DNA of 27,966 nt from CAYNEL01 sp964396225 (GTDB lineage Bacteria > Patescibacteriota > Minisyncoccia > Moranbacterales > UBA1568), in contig CAYNEL010000010.1 of NCBI GenBank assembly GCA_964396225.1, positions 1-27,966 of the forward strand. The letters are read 5' to 3'. Both the position numbers and the translations under genes were made by a program. Every line of letters begins with the position of its first letter. Position 1 is the stretch's first letter. The notes beneath the pieces were generated by a model, which saw nothing but the letters and a program-made list of their open reading frames with translations, was not told the origin of the DNA and ran no database searches. This document shows positions 21,220 through 27,966 of this stretch, in pieces.

Positions 21220-21591
21220 ATGCGGAGAGGCTTCACCCTCATCGAACTCTTGATCGTCATCGCGATCATCGGCATTCTCGCCTCCATCGTGCTCGTGTCT
21301 CTCTCGAGCGGACGCGAGAAGGCCAAGATTGCCGCCTTCAAGTCCACTGTCCACTCTCTCCAGACCAAGGCGGTCGAGGTGTGCGAGGACGGGGCGCTTG
21401 ATTTCACCGACGTCACCGGATCGTTCGGCGATATTCCCGATAACATCGATGTGGCCAACATCGCCCAGACCGCGGACAACTGCGCCACCGATGACAAGAC
21501 ATTCAATTACGATGTCCCCTCGGCCGTCCTGACCACGCCCTGCACGGCCACTATCCAGGAGACCGGCGTGACCGCCTTTGTGGGTTGTTAA
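21220..21591 (+). CDS. Type IV pilin, paralogue of the main pilin (123 aa)
   Basis: A very short leader MRRG is followed by FTLIELLIVIAIIGILASIVLVSLSSG, Glu5 included. The globular part is diverged and acidic, but keeps four Cys at similar relative positions and ends in VGC, as the other two pilins end in AGC. The start has no Shine-Dalgarno sequence, in sharp contrast to the paralogue upstream, so expression is probably lower. Confidence 0.92.
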   Translation: MRRGFTLIELLIVIAIIGILASIVLVSLSSGREKAKIAAFKSTVHSLQTKAVEVCEDGALDFTDVTGSFGDIPDNIDVANIAQTADNCATDDKTFNYDVPSAVLTTPCTATIQETGVTAFVGC

Positions 21592-21620
21592 GGGTGTCGG
21601 TTTGCCGATCCGGTGACACG

Positions 21621-21640
21621 AAGCGCCTTATGGCGCTTTT
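21621..21640 (+). terminator. Short terminator after the pilin genes
   Basis: AAGCGCC (21621-21627) pairs with GGCGCTT (21632-21638) around TTAT, ending in TTTT. It overlaps the next promoter. Confidence 0.55.
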
Positions 21641-21648
21641 GCTATACT
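21640..21648 (+). promoter_or_regulatory. Extended -10 promoter for the prepilin peptidase
   Basis: TGCTATACT: TG plus TATACT (21643-21648). No good -35 box. The ATG is about 18 bases downstream, so the leader is about 12 bases. Confidence 0.5.
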
Positions 21649-21666
21649 TGAGCCAGCCTGTCTCCT

Positions 21667-22476
21667 ATGGATTCCGCTTTTCCCATCTGGTGGTTCGGTG
21701 TCCTCGGCCTCATCGTGGGGAGTTTTCTGAACGTCCTCATCGCCCGGCTCCGGACGGGGGAGGCGTGGATAGGGGGACGGTCCAGATGTCCCCGTTGTCG
21801 CCACTCCCTCACCTGGTACGACAATATCCCACTCGTGAGCTTCGCCATTCTCCGCGGCCGGTGCCGCCATTGCCGCGCCCCCATCAGCTGGCAGTATCCA
21901 GCGGTCGAGCTCCTGACCGCCATCCTCTTCATTCTGTCCGCAAGCGTCCTGTTACAAGCGGGCGGGAGTGACTGGATGGCACTCGGGACGCTCCTCGTCG
22001 TCCAGTCGGTCCTGATCGTCATCCTCGTCTACGATTTCCTCCATATGGAGATCCCGCTCGGGCCGTGGTGGGTGGGGCTGGCCGCGGCCGGCGGACTGCT
22101 CTTCCTCCGGGGCGGCGACCCATCCCTGCCCACCGCCTGGTTTTTCCTCGAGCATCTTCTGGCGGGCCTCGGAGGCGCTCTCTTCCTCGGGACGCTTTCC
22201 TTTGTGTCGCGGGAGCAGTGGATGGGCTGGGGGGACGCCTATCTCATCTTTCTCCTCGGTCTGCTTGCTGGGTTTCCGGGGGTTCTCTGGACGGTGACCC
22301 TTGGCTCGGGTCTGGGGGCCCTGGTGGGTATCGGACTCATCCTCCTCGGCCGCAAGGCCCTCGGCAGCCGTCTGCCGTTCGGCCCGTTCCTCATCCTCGG
22401 TTTCTGGCTGGTCTTCTTTTGGGAACGCTTTTCGCCCGGCACCGCGCCCGCGGCCTGGTTGACAGGCTGGTTGTGA
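21667..22476 (+). CDS. pilD: Prepilin peptidase (A24 family, PilD-type)
   Basis: The protein has 269 residues and multiple hydrophobic segments. The N-terminal cytoplasmic zinc site is C41-x2-C44 and C66-x2-C69. The two catalytic aspartates are Asp123 in VYDFLHMEIP and Asp190 in the GWGDAYL (GxGD) motif. The enzyme cleaves class III leaders after Gly and usually N-methylates the new N terminus. All six prepilin-like proteins of this locus are substrates. The full-length Cys-containing domain suggests both activities are retained. It starts right after a promoter at 21640-21648. Confidence 0.95.
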   Translation: MDSAFPIWWFGVLGLIVGSFLNVLIARLRTGEAWIGGRSRCPRCRHSLTWYDNIPLVSFAILRGRCRHCRAPISWQYPAVELLTAILFILSASVLLQAGGSDWMALGTLLVVQSVLIVILVYDFLHMEIPLGPWWVGLAAAGGLLFLRGGDPSLPTAWFFLEHLLAGLGGALFLGTLSFVSREQWMGWGDAYLIFLLGLLAGFPGVLWTVTLGSGLGALVGIGLILLGRKALGSRLPFGPFLILGFWLVFFWERFSPGTAPAAWLTGWL

Positions 22477-22499
22477 GCGGAGCGCCCCTCGGCTATAAT
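22471..22499 (+). promoter_or_regulatory. Promoter for the minor pilin operon
   Basis: TTGTGA (22471-22476), a 17-base spacer and a perfect TATAAT (22494-22499). The -35 box overlaps the pilD stop codon. Confidence 0.75.
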
Positions 22500-22526
22500 A
22501 AGGAGGGGGATCATTCCCCTGACACG

Positions 22527-22536
22527 CCAACACACA
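22527..22536 (+). promoter_or_regulatory. CCAACACACA leader motif before the GspH-like gene
   Basis: An exact copy of the decamer, four bases before the ATG and about 28 bases after the -10 box. Confidence 0.4.
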
Positions 22537-22540
22537 ACCG

Positions 22541-23119
22541 ATGTCCCGCCTTTTCTTCCCCGGCTCCGGTTTTCCGCGGACGGCCCGGGGTTTCACCCTT
22601 ATCGAAGTCATCGTCGTCATCGCCATCATCGGCATCATGACGGTCTTTGCCTTGCATTCGTACAACCAGTCCAAGCGGATGAAGGCGGCGGACGCCTCGA
22701 TCAACGAGCTGGCCTCGTGGCTCTCCGAGATGCGCAACAACGCCGTCACCGGCGAGATCCCGCGTTCCGGCCGGATCCCCTGCAACTACGGGTTCCGGCC
22801 GCGTTCGGGTAATACCTCCTACGAGCTGACCGTGACCACCAAGAACGGGGCGAGCTCGAACGAAAGCTGTGGCGTCGCGGGCAATACCGGCACGGTGGTT
22901 GTGGCTACGGTCAACCTTCGGGCTCCGTCCTCTTTTTCCGCCACTCCTGACGATTTCCAGTTCAGTCTTCCCCGGGCGGTCATCCAGAACGCCGCGTCCT
23001 CGACCATCAAGATCGAGATCGGGTCGTCCGGCGTCAAGGGAGCGGTCTGTCTCTATCGCGAGACCGGGCATATCGAAAAAGTCCAGGCTCGTGCTGTGGC
23101 TACGGTCAACTGTCCCTGA
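22541..23119 (+). CDS. Minor pilin, GspH/FimT-like (192 aa)
   Basis: A 17-residue leader ending in ARG is followed by FTLIEVIVVIAIIGIMTVFALHSY, with Glu5. The rest is a beta-rich domain of about 150 residues with four Cys, ending in NCP. Size and leader fit GspH/FimT minor pilins that help to initiate pilus assembly. It is first in a three-gene operon; its TGA stop is one base before the next ATG. Confidence 0.85.
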   Translation: MSRLFFPGSGFPRTARGFTLIEVIVVIAIIGIMTVFALHSYNQSKRMKAADASINELASWLSEMRNNAVTGEIPRSGRIPCNYGFRPRSGNTSYELTVTTKNGASSNESCGVAGNTGTVVVATVNLRAPSSFSATPDDFQFSLPRAVIQNAASSTIKIEIGSSGVKGAVCLYRETGHIEKVQARAVATVNCP

Positions 23120-23120
23120 T

Positions 23121-23723
23121 ATGGCTTTCCCCTTCTCAAAAACACGCTTCTTTCGCCATCGACCCGGTTTTTCGCTGGTGGAAGTGCTGCTTGCGATTTT
23201 CATCCTGTCCTTCGGTCTGATGGCCGCCATCTCGCTTGTCACCTCGAGTGTCCGGCAGAACTACGGGAATCGGGACGTCATCGTGGCCGCCGGCCTGGCC
23301 CAGGAGGGGGTGGAATTGGTGCGCAACGTGCGGGACAATAACTTCGCCGCCCGGGCGGATGGGGCCTCGCGGACGGCTTTCTCGAGCGGTTTCCCTTCGG
23401 GTGACGACAGCACCTGCCGTATCGACCGCACCATGACCTCCGTGGATTGCAATCCATCAAGCTACAATCTCTGTCTCTCGGGCGATTTCTATGCCCACGG
23501 CTCTTGCACCCCGAAGTATTCCCGTCGTATCTTCCTCGACCAGACCGGCGACTCGACCAACGGCTTCGCTTTCACGGCTGTGTCGGTGGTGTGGTGGGGC
23601 GGATCCATCCCGAGCGGCGTCTCGGCTTCGAGCCAGACCAACTGCACCATGAAGAACAAGTGCGCCTACGCCCTCGTCAAGCTCTCGGACTGGTACGACT
23701 ATATGCCCCTGCCTTCCAACTAG
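23121..23723 (+). CDS. Minor pilin, PilV-like (200 aa)
   Basis: The leader (ending RPG) is followed by FSLVEVLLAIFILSFGLMAAISLVTSS, with Glu5, the pattern of PilV/GspI-type minor pilins. A following GLAQEGVELVRNVRDNNFA stretch is typical of PilV-like proteins. The remaining part has several Cys. It overlaps nothing but is tightly spaced (one base after the previous stop, seven before the next ATG), so translation is coupled. I chose the ATG at 23121 because it gives the complete leader. Confidence 0.85.
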   Translation: MAFPFSKTRFFRHRPGFSLVEVLLAIFILSFGLMAAISLVTSSVRQNYGNRDVIVAAGLAQEGVELVRNVRDNNFAARADGASRTAFSSGFPSGDDSTCRIDRTMTSVDCNPSSYNLCLSGDFYAHGSCTPKYSRRIFLDQTGDSTNGFAFTAVSVVWWGGSIPSGVSASSQTNCTMKNKCAYALVKLSDWYDYMPLPSN

Positions 23724-23730
23724 TTTCCCT

Positions 23731-24327
23731 ATGACGACGCGTCTCCTCCATCGCCCTGTCCGCGGCTTCACCCTCCTCGAGGTGGTGGTGGCCCTCTTCC
23801 TCTTCACTCTGATGATGATGGCGGTAGCCATGATCCTGGCTTCCGGGTTCAAGAATTACCGTGAGGGACGTCTCCTGGCCCAGAACGCCGAGGACGCCCA
23901 GGTGGCCCTGAACTCCATCGCCAAAGTCCTGCGTACCAGCACCGTCAAATCGTCCGATAACTCGAACGCCAGCAGTATCGAAGTCTACGATTATTCGCAA
24001 TCCAAGTGCGTCCGCTACTCGTTTTCAAGCACCACCGGACGTTTGAACGTCGAATACGGTGACGCGCTGGACGGGAGCGGTAACCCCGATCCCGACGGCA
24101 GTTGCCAGAATTACTCCGCCCCGGTCGACCTTCTCGCCGGATATGTCACTGACTTGAGTTTCGATATCCGACAGTCACGTGACGGTGATCCCGATCCGCG
24201 GCGGGTAGGGCGGGTGGTGATGTCCGTGACTGTCCGGGCCGGTCCCACGGCCGTGGCCGGACGCCGCTCCTTGACGGTCCAAACGGCCGCCTCGTTGCAC
24301 GACTACGTCCAATCGGGATTCTATTGA
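23731..24327 (+). CDS. Minor pilin, PilW/GspJ-like (198 aa)
   Basis: The leader (MTTRLLHRPVRG) is followed by FTLLEVVVALFLFTLMMMAVAMILASG, with Glu5. Size, the NAEDAQVALNSIAKVLR helix and the position after PilV fit PilW/GspJ minor pilins. There are two Cys. It is last in the minor-pilin operon and is followed by a strong terminator at 24363-24385. The three minor pilins together resemble the GspH-I-J priming complex at the pilus tip. Confidence 0.85.
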   Translation: MTTRLLHRPVRGFTLLEVVVALFLFTLMMMAVAMILASGFKNYREGRLLAQNAEDAQVALNSIAKVLRTSTVKSSDNSNASSIEVYDYSQSKCVRYSFSSTTGRLNVEYGDALDGSGNPDPDGSCQNYSAPVDLLAGYVTDLSFDIRQSRDGDPDPRRVGRVVMSVTVRAGPTAVAGRRSLTVQTAASLHDYVQSGFY

Positions 24328-24362
24328 TCTTTTCTGTCCGCCTTCGGCGGTGGCGGTTCATC

Positions 24363-24385
24363 ACGGGCCTCGGGCCCGTTTTTTT
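24363..24385 (+). terminator. Terminator of the pilus locus
   Basis: ACGGGCC (24363-24369) pairs with GGCCCGT (24373-24379) around a TCG triloop, followed by seven T (24379-24385). Confidence 0.9.
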
Positions 24386-24393
24386 GGTATAAT
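24385..24393 (+). promoter_or_regulatory. Extended -10 promoter for ligA
   Basis: TGGTATAAT with a perfect TATAAT (24388-24393). It starts in the last T of the terminator U-tract; the -35 region would fall in the terminator hairpin. Confidence 0.65.
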
Positions 24394-24423
24394 GGCTTTA
24401 TTCAAGCCTTTCCCCTGACCGTC

Positions 24424-26493
24424 ATGGACCGGAAGACCGCCCAAGCCCGCATCACCCTCCTGACCCGGGAAATCAACCGCCATCGGAAGCTCTACCACGA
24501 GGAGGACCGTCCGGAGATCCCCGATGCGGCCTATGATTCGCTCCTGGTCGAACTCGAGCGCCTCGAGCAGGCGTTCCCGGACCTGAAAGCCGCCGACAGC
24601 CCGACGGCGGAAGTCGGCGCCGCGCCCTCCGAGAAATTCGCCAAGATCACCCACGCCGTGCCGCAGTGGTCGTATGACGACGTCTTCGACACGGCCGAGC
24701 TCGAGGCCTGGGACGCCCGTCTGAAACGTTTTCTCGGCAAGGCGGGGGAGGAGGCGTCCACGCTCCGTTATCTCTGCGAGCTGAAGATCGACGGCCTCAA
24801 GGTGGTCCTCACATACGAGCGGGGGACGCTCATCCGGGCCGCCACCCGCGGCGACGGCACCGTGGGCGAGGACGTGACGCGCAATATCCGCACCATCGGC
24901 GACATTCCCATGACCCTGCCCGAACCCGTGGACCTCACCGTCGGCGGGGAAGTGTGGCTTTCCAAGGCCGAGCTGAAGCGTCTCAACCGGGAACGCGAAC
25001 AAGCCGGCGAGCCGGTGTTCGCCAACACCCGGAACGCCGCCGCGGGCGGTCTCCGCCAGCTCGACCCGCGCGCCACCGCGAGCCGCCGCCTCTCGGCTTT
25101 CCTCTACGCCGTGGAGGCCGCGTCCTTCCCTCTGCCCGAGAGCCAGACCGAGGCTTTGGCGCTCCTCACACGTCTCGGTTTTCCCGTCGAGCCGCACCAC
25201 GAGGCCTGTCCCGACGTGGCGGCTGTCGAGGATTACTACGCCCGCTGGCGGGACAAGCGCGAGAGCCTCGACTACGAGCTCGACGGTATCGTCATCAAGG
25301 TTGACCAGCGCGTCCTCCAGGAAGTCCTGGGCTACACCGGCAAGTCGCCGCGCTGGGGCGTGGCCTACAAGTTCCCGGCCGAGGAAGTGACCACCGTGGT
25401 GGAGGATATCGTCGTCCAGGTGGGCCGCACTGGCGCCCTCACCCCCGTGGCCCATCTCAAGCCGGTGCGGGTGGCCGGCTCCACCGTCTCGCGTGCCACC
25501 CTCCACAACGAGGACGAGATCGGGCGTCTCGGCGTGCGCGTCGGCGATACGGTCATCCTCCGCAAAGCGGGGGACGTCATCCCCGAGGTGGTGCGGGTCT
25601 TGGCCGAGCTCCGGCCGAGAGGGACCAAGCCGTTCCGCATGCCGACGCGTTGCCCGGTGTGCGGTTCGCCCGTCGAGCGCCGCACCGTGGGGACGGGCGA
25701 CGGCGAGAGCGCGGCCCACTACTGCACCAACCCGAACTGTTACGCCGCCGAGCGTGAGCGTCTCATCCACTTCGCCAGCCGCCAGGGGATGGACATCGAC
25801 GGCCTGGGGGACAAGATCGTCGAGCGGCTGATGCAGGAGGGATTGGTCGCCGATTTCGCCGACCTCTATGAGCTGGAAGCGGGGGATCTCCTCGCCCTCC
25901 CCGGATTCAAGGAGAAGTCCGCCTCCAACCTTCTCCTCGCCATCGAGGCTTCCAAGAAGCCGCCGCTCCAGAAATTCCTCTTCGCCTTGGGCATCCTCCA
26001 TATCGGCGAGGAGACGGCGCTCCTCATCGCCGAAGCCGTCTCTGCGCTTACCGGACGCAGGCGTTTCGCCGACCTCTGCGACCTCGGGGAGGCGCTGGCC
26101 GCCGTCACCGAGGAACGGTGGGCGGAACTCCGGGGAATCGGCGGGCAGGCGGCCCGCTCGCTCCACCAGTGGTTCAACACAGCCGCCCACCGGAAGCTCC
26201 TCGTCCGACTCTCGGACCACGGGGTGAAGCCGATCCTGCCGGCGGCACCCACCGCTGCGGGCGGCGTGTTGGCGGGCAAAACACTCGTTCTCACCGGCGA
26301 ACTCTCCGGCTTTACACGTGACGAGGCCAAGGCTATGATACGGCGGTACGGCGGCGCCGTGAGCTCGTCGGTGAGCCGGAAAACCGACTACGTCGTGGCC
26401 GGCCGCGATCCTGGGAGCAAGTACGACCGGGCGCGCGAACTCGGGGTCAAGATCCTCGACGAGGCCGCTTTCGTGAAACTGGTCGGGAAATAG
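24424..26493 (+). CDS. ligA: NAD-dependent DNA ligase LigA
   Basis: The protein has 689 residues, the normal length. Domain order: Ia domain with the YHEEDRPEIPDAAYD NMN-binding motif, adenylation domain with Lys121 in ELKIDGL, OB fold, zinc finger with CPVC and CTNPNC, helix-hairpin-helix repeats, and a C-terminal BRCT domain (from about 610, GKTLVLTGELSGFTRDEA). The segment usually reading PMLSL-N/D-N-A-F reads PQWSYDDVF (80-88), a variant to note. The enzyme seals nicks in replication and repair using NAD+. The start has no Shine-Dalgarno sequence. The gene lies 39 bases before gatC. Confidence 0.97.
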   Translation: MDRKTAQARITLLTREINRHRKLYHEEDRPEIPDAAYDSLLVELERLEQAFPDLKAADSPTAEVGAAPSEKFAKITHAVPQWSYDDVFDTAELEAWDARLKRFLGKAGEEASTLRYLCELKIDGLKVVLTYERGTLIRAATRGDGTVGEDVTRNIRTIGDIPMTLPEPVDLTVGGEVWLSKAELKRLNREREQAGEPVFANTRNAAAGGLRQLDPRATASRRLSAFLYAVEAASFPLPESQTEALALLTRLGFPVEPHHEACPDVAAVEDYYARWRDKRESLDYELDGIVIKVDQRVLQEVLGYTGKSPRWGVAYKFPAEEVTTVVEDIVVQVGRTGALTPVAHLKPVRVAGSTVSRATLHNEDEIGRLGVRVGDTVILRKAGDVIPEVVRVLAELRPRGTKPFRMPTRCPVCGSPVERRTVGTGDGESAAHYCTNPNCYAAERERLIHFASRQGMDIDGLGDKIVERLMQEGLVADFADLYELEAGDLLALPGFKEKSASNLLLAIEASKKPPLQKFLFALGILHIGEETALLIAEAVSALTGRRRFADLCDLGEALAAVTEERWAELRGIGGQAARSLHQWFNTAAHRKLLVRLSDHGVKPILPAAPTAAGGVLAGKTLVLTGELSGFTRDEAKAMIRRYGGAVSSSVSRKTDYVVAGRDPGSKYDRARELGVKILDEAAFVKLVGK

Positions 26494-26532
26494 ATTTCAA
26501 ATTTTGGAATTCCCAGTTTTGAACCGACTGCT

Positions 26533-26820
26533 ATGTTATCCCAAGAAGACATCCGCCACATCGCCTCCCTCGCCCGCATCGCCGTCACTGACGACGAAGT
26601 GGAGCGCTACCGCCATGATCTCTCGAAGGTGATGGAGCTGTTCCGTGAGCTCGAACGCGTCTCGCCCGAGCCGGTGCGCTCCGTCTCGTCCGCCACGACC
26701 AAGGAGAACACCGCCCGCGAGGACCGCGCCGTTCCCGCCGATGAGGAGACGCGCGCCGCCATCCTCCGGAACGCCCCGAAAGTCCGCGACGGCTCGCTCG
26801 AGGTCAAGTCCGTCTTCTGA
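26533..26820 (+). CDS. gatC: Aspartyl/glutamyl-tRNA amidotransferase subunit C
   Basis: The protein has 95 residues, the normal GatC length. It starts with the conserved helix SQEDIRHIASLARIAVTDDE and ends with the NAPKVRDGSLEVKSVF extension that wraps between GatA and GatB. GatCAB converts Glu-tRNA-Gln (and Asp-tRNA-Asn) to the amidated form, so this organism probably lacks glutaminyl-tRNA synthetase. gatA follows 48 bases later. The start has no Shine-Dalgarno sequence. Confidence 0.95.
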   Translation: MLSQEDIRHIASLARIAVTDDEVERYRHDLSKVMELFRELERVSPEPVRSVSSATTKENTAREDRAVPADEETRAAILRNAPKVRDGSLEVKSVF

Positions 26821-26868
26821 TTTTCTCGCCTCTCGTAATCCGTGCTTCGTGATCCGCTTGTCCCTCCT

Positions 26869-27966
26869 ATGATCCGCGAGCTGCACCAGAAACTGCTGAC
26901 CAAGGAAACCACCCCGACCGCCCTCACTGAGCGGTATCTCGGGGCCATCGAGGAGAAGGACGGCGAGATCGGCGCCTATCTCTCGGTCCTCCGGGAGACG
27001 GCCCTCGCGGAGGCCGCCGCCGCCGATGAACGCTACGCCCGCGGCGAGCCGCTCGGCCTCCTGGACGGCCTGCCGGCCGCCATCAAGGACAACATGTGCC
27101 TCACCGGCACGCGCACCACGGCCGGCTCGAAGATCCTCGAGCATTATGTCGCGCCATACACCGCCACCGCCGTGGCGCGCCTCCAGGCGGCGGGCGCCGT
27201 CATTCTCGGCAAGACCAACCTGGACGAGTTCGCCATGGGTTCGTCCACCGAGTCGAGCGCTTTCAAGAAGACGCGGAATCCGATCGCGATGGGGCGCGTG
27301 CCTGGGGGCTCCTCGGGCGGCTCGGCCGCCGCGGTGGCGGGGGAGCTGGCCGTCTACAGTCTCGGTTCCGATACGGGTGGCTCCATCCGTCAGCCGGCGT
27401 CCTTCTGTGGCTTGGTGGGTCTCAAGCCTACCTATGGCCGGGTATCGCGCCACGGGCTCCTCGCCATGGCCTCGAGCCTGGACCAGATCGGTCCCTTCGC
27501 CCGCACGGTGGACGACGCGGCCATCGTCTTCTCGGCCATCGCCGGCCACGATCCCGCGGACGCCACGAGCGTCGAGTCGGACGGCAAGCGGTACGAGAAC
27601 GCGCTCGGAGGCGGTGTCCAGGGACTCAAGATCGGTGTCATCGAGGAGCACTTCGCGGCCAACCTCGATCCTGAGGTGCGCGCTCTGTCCGAAGCCGCCA
27701 TCGCCAAATTCGAGAAGCAGGGCGCCGAGATCGTGCGTCTCAGGATGCCCGAGGTGGCCTACGGCCTGCCCGTCTACTATCTCGTCATGCCGGCTGAAGT
27801 GAGTTCCAACCTGGCGCGTTTCGACGGTATCAAGTACGGCCTCTCCCTCTCGCCCGGGGCGGGCGAGCGCGAGACCGCGGCGTTGCTCGCCGGGTATCTC
27901 GCGACGCGGGCGACCGGCTTCGGCCCGGAGGTCAAGCGGCGCATCATGCTCGGTACCTACGTCCTC
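26869..27966 (+). CDS. gatA: Glutamyl-tRNA(Gln) amidotransferase subunit A (3' truncated by window)
   Basis: 366 codons are visible and the frame is open to the window end; the full protein is usually about 480 residues. The amidase-signature catalytic triad is intact: Lys73 in AIKDN, Ser148 in GGSSGGS and Ser172 in DTGGSIRQPA, with the same spacing as in characterised GatA. It releases ammonia from glutamine for GatB. The leader is pyrimidine-rich and ends TCCCTCCT, an anti-Shine-Dalgarno-like sequence that cannot pair with 16S rRNA. A degenerate GTRATCCG direct repeat lies in the 48-base gap to gatC. Confidence 0.96.
   Translation, partial: MIRELHQKLLTKETTPTALTERYLGAIEEKDGEIGAYLSVLRETALAEAAAADERYARGEPLGLLDGLPAAIKDNMCLTGTRTTAGSKILEHYVAPYTATAVARLQAAGAVILGKTNLDEFAMGSSTESSAFKKTRNPIAMGRVPGGSSGGSAAAVAGELAVYSLGSDTGGSIRQPASFCGLVGLKPTYGRVSRHGLLAMASSLDQIGPFARTVDDAAIVFSAIAGHDPADATSVESDGKRYENALGGGVQGLKIGVIEEHFAANLDPEVRALSEAAIAKFEKQGAEIVRLRMPEVAYGLPVYYLVMPAEVSSNLARFDGIKYGLSLSPGAGERETAALLAGYLATRATGFGPEVKRRIMLGTYVL

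Noticed and set aside
20269..27966. Recoding of TGA as glycine
   Set aside because: TGA ends gatC, the first pilin, the GspH-like gene and pilT at positions that fit normal protein ends.

Overview
The window looks like a chromosomal segment of a GC-rich member of the Patescibacteria (Candidate Phyla Radiation). The evidence is a compact type IV pilus locus in the order pilM-pilN-pilO-pilB-CheY-like-pilT-pilC-pilins-prepilin peptidase-minor pilins, with no secretin gene. It is flanked by comFC, a ClpC-type unfoldase, NAD-dependent ligase and gatC-gatA, and many starts lack a Shine-Dalgarno sequence. TGA ends several genes, so the standard bacterial code applies and the glycine-TGA lineages are excluded. 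No rRNA is present, so the lineage call is an inference.

Left part (1-4960, GC-rich): an unrecognised protein, an Excalibur-type membrane protein, an SGNH hydrolase, a second unrecognised protein, an RlmI-like rRNA methyltransferase and an RlmB/TrmH-type rRNA 2'-O-methyltransferase. They are separated by clear hairpin terminators and recognisable sigma-70-like promoters.

Middle part (about 4970-9136): a visibly AT-rich accessory island lying 3' of an intact tRNA-Ser(GCU) gene, with all its genes on the minus strand. It holds a GIY-YIG/DUF2075 helicase-nuclease coupled to a MazG-like dCTPase, a PIN protein followed by a HEPN-like protein, and a small membrane protein followed by a Cys-rich exported protein. 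The last two gene pairs are separated and bounded by three related elements (7058-7145, 8200-8294, 8996-9123) whose inverted-repeat ends pair in all copies with one compensatory change and one wobble. A 17-base near-identical direct repeat (7044-7060 and 9122-9138) and a 66-base partial tRNA-Ser copy mark the tRNA side. This reads as a tRNA-targeted, cassette-like accessory or defence locus and is the strongest candidate for an undescribed system here. No integrase lies in the window.

Right part (9137-27966, GC-rich): tRNA-Ser, then comFC and the ClpC-like gene (minus strand), divergent from the pilus locus. The pilus genes encode the inner-membrane platform (PilM/N/O/C), the extension and retraction motors (PilB, PilT), a single-domain response regulator, three major-type pilins, the prepilin peptidase and three minor pilins. 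A terminator-promoter junction at 24363-24393 separates them from ligA, gatC and the start of gatA, which runs off the window. Recurrent leader features (a CCAACACACA-type motif, pyrimidine-rich SD-less starts and near-leaderless promoters) run through the GC-rich backbone.
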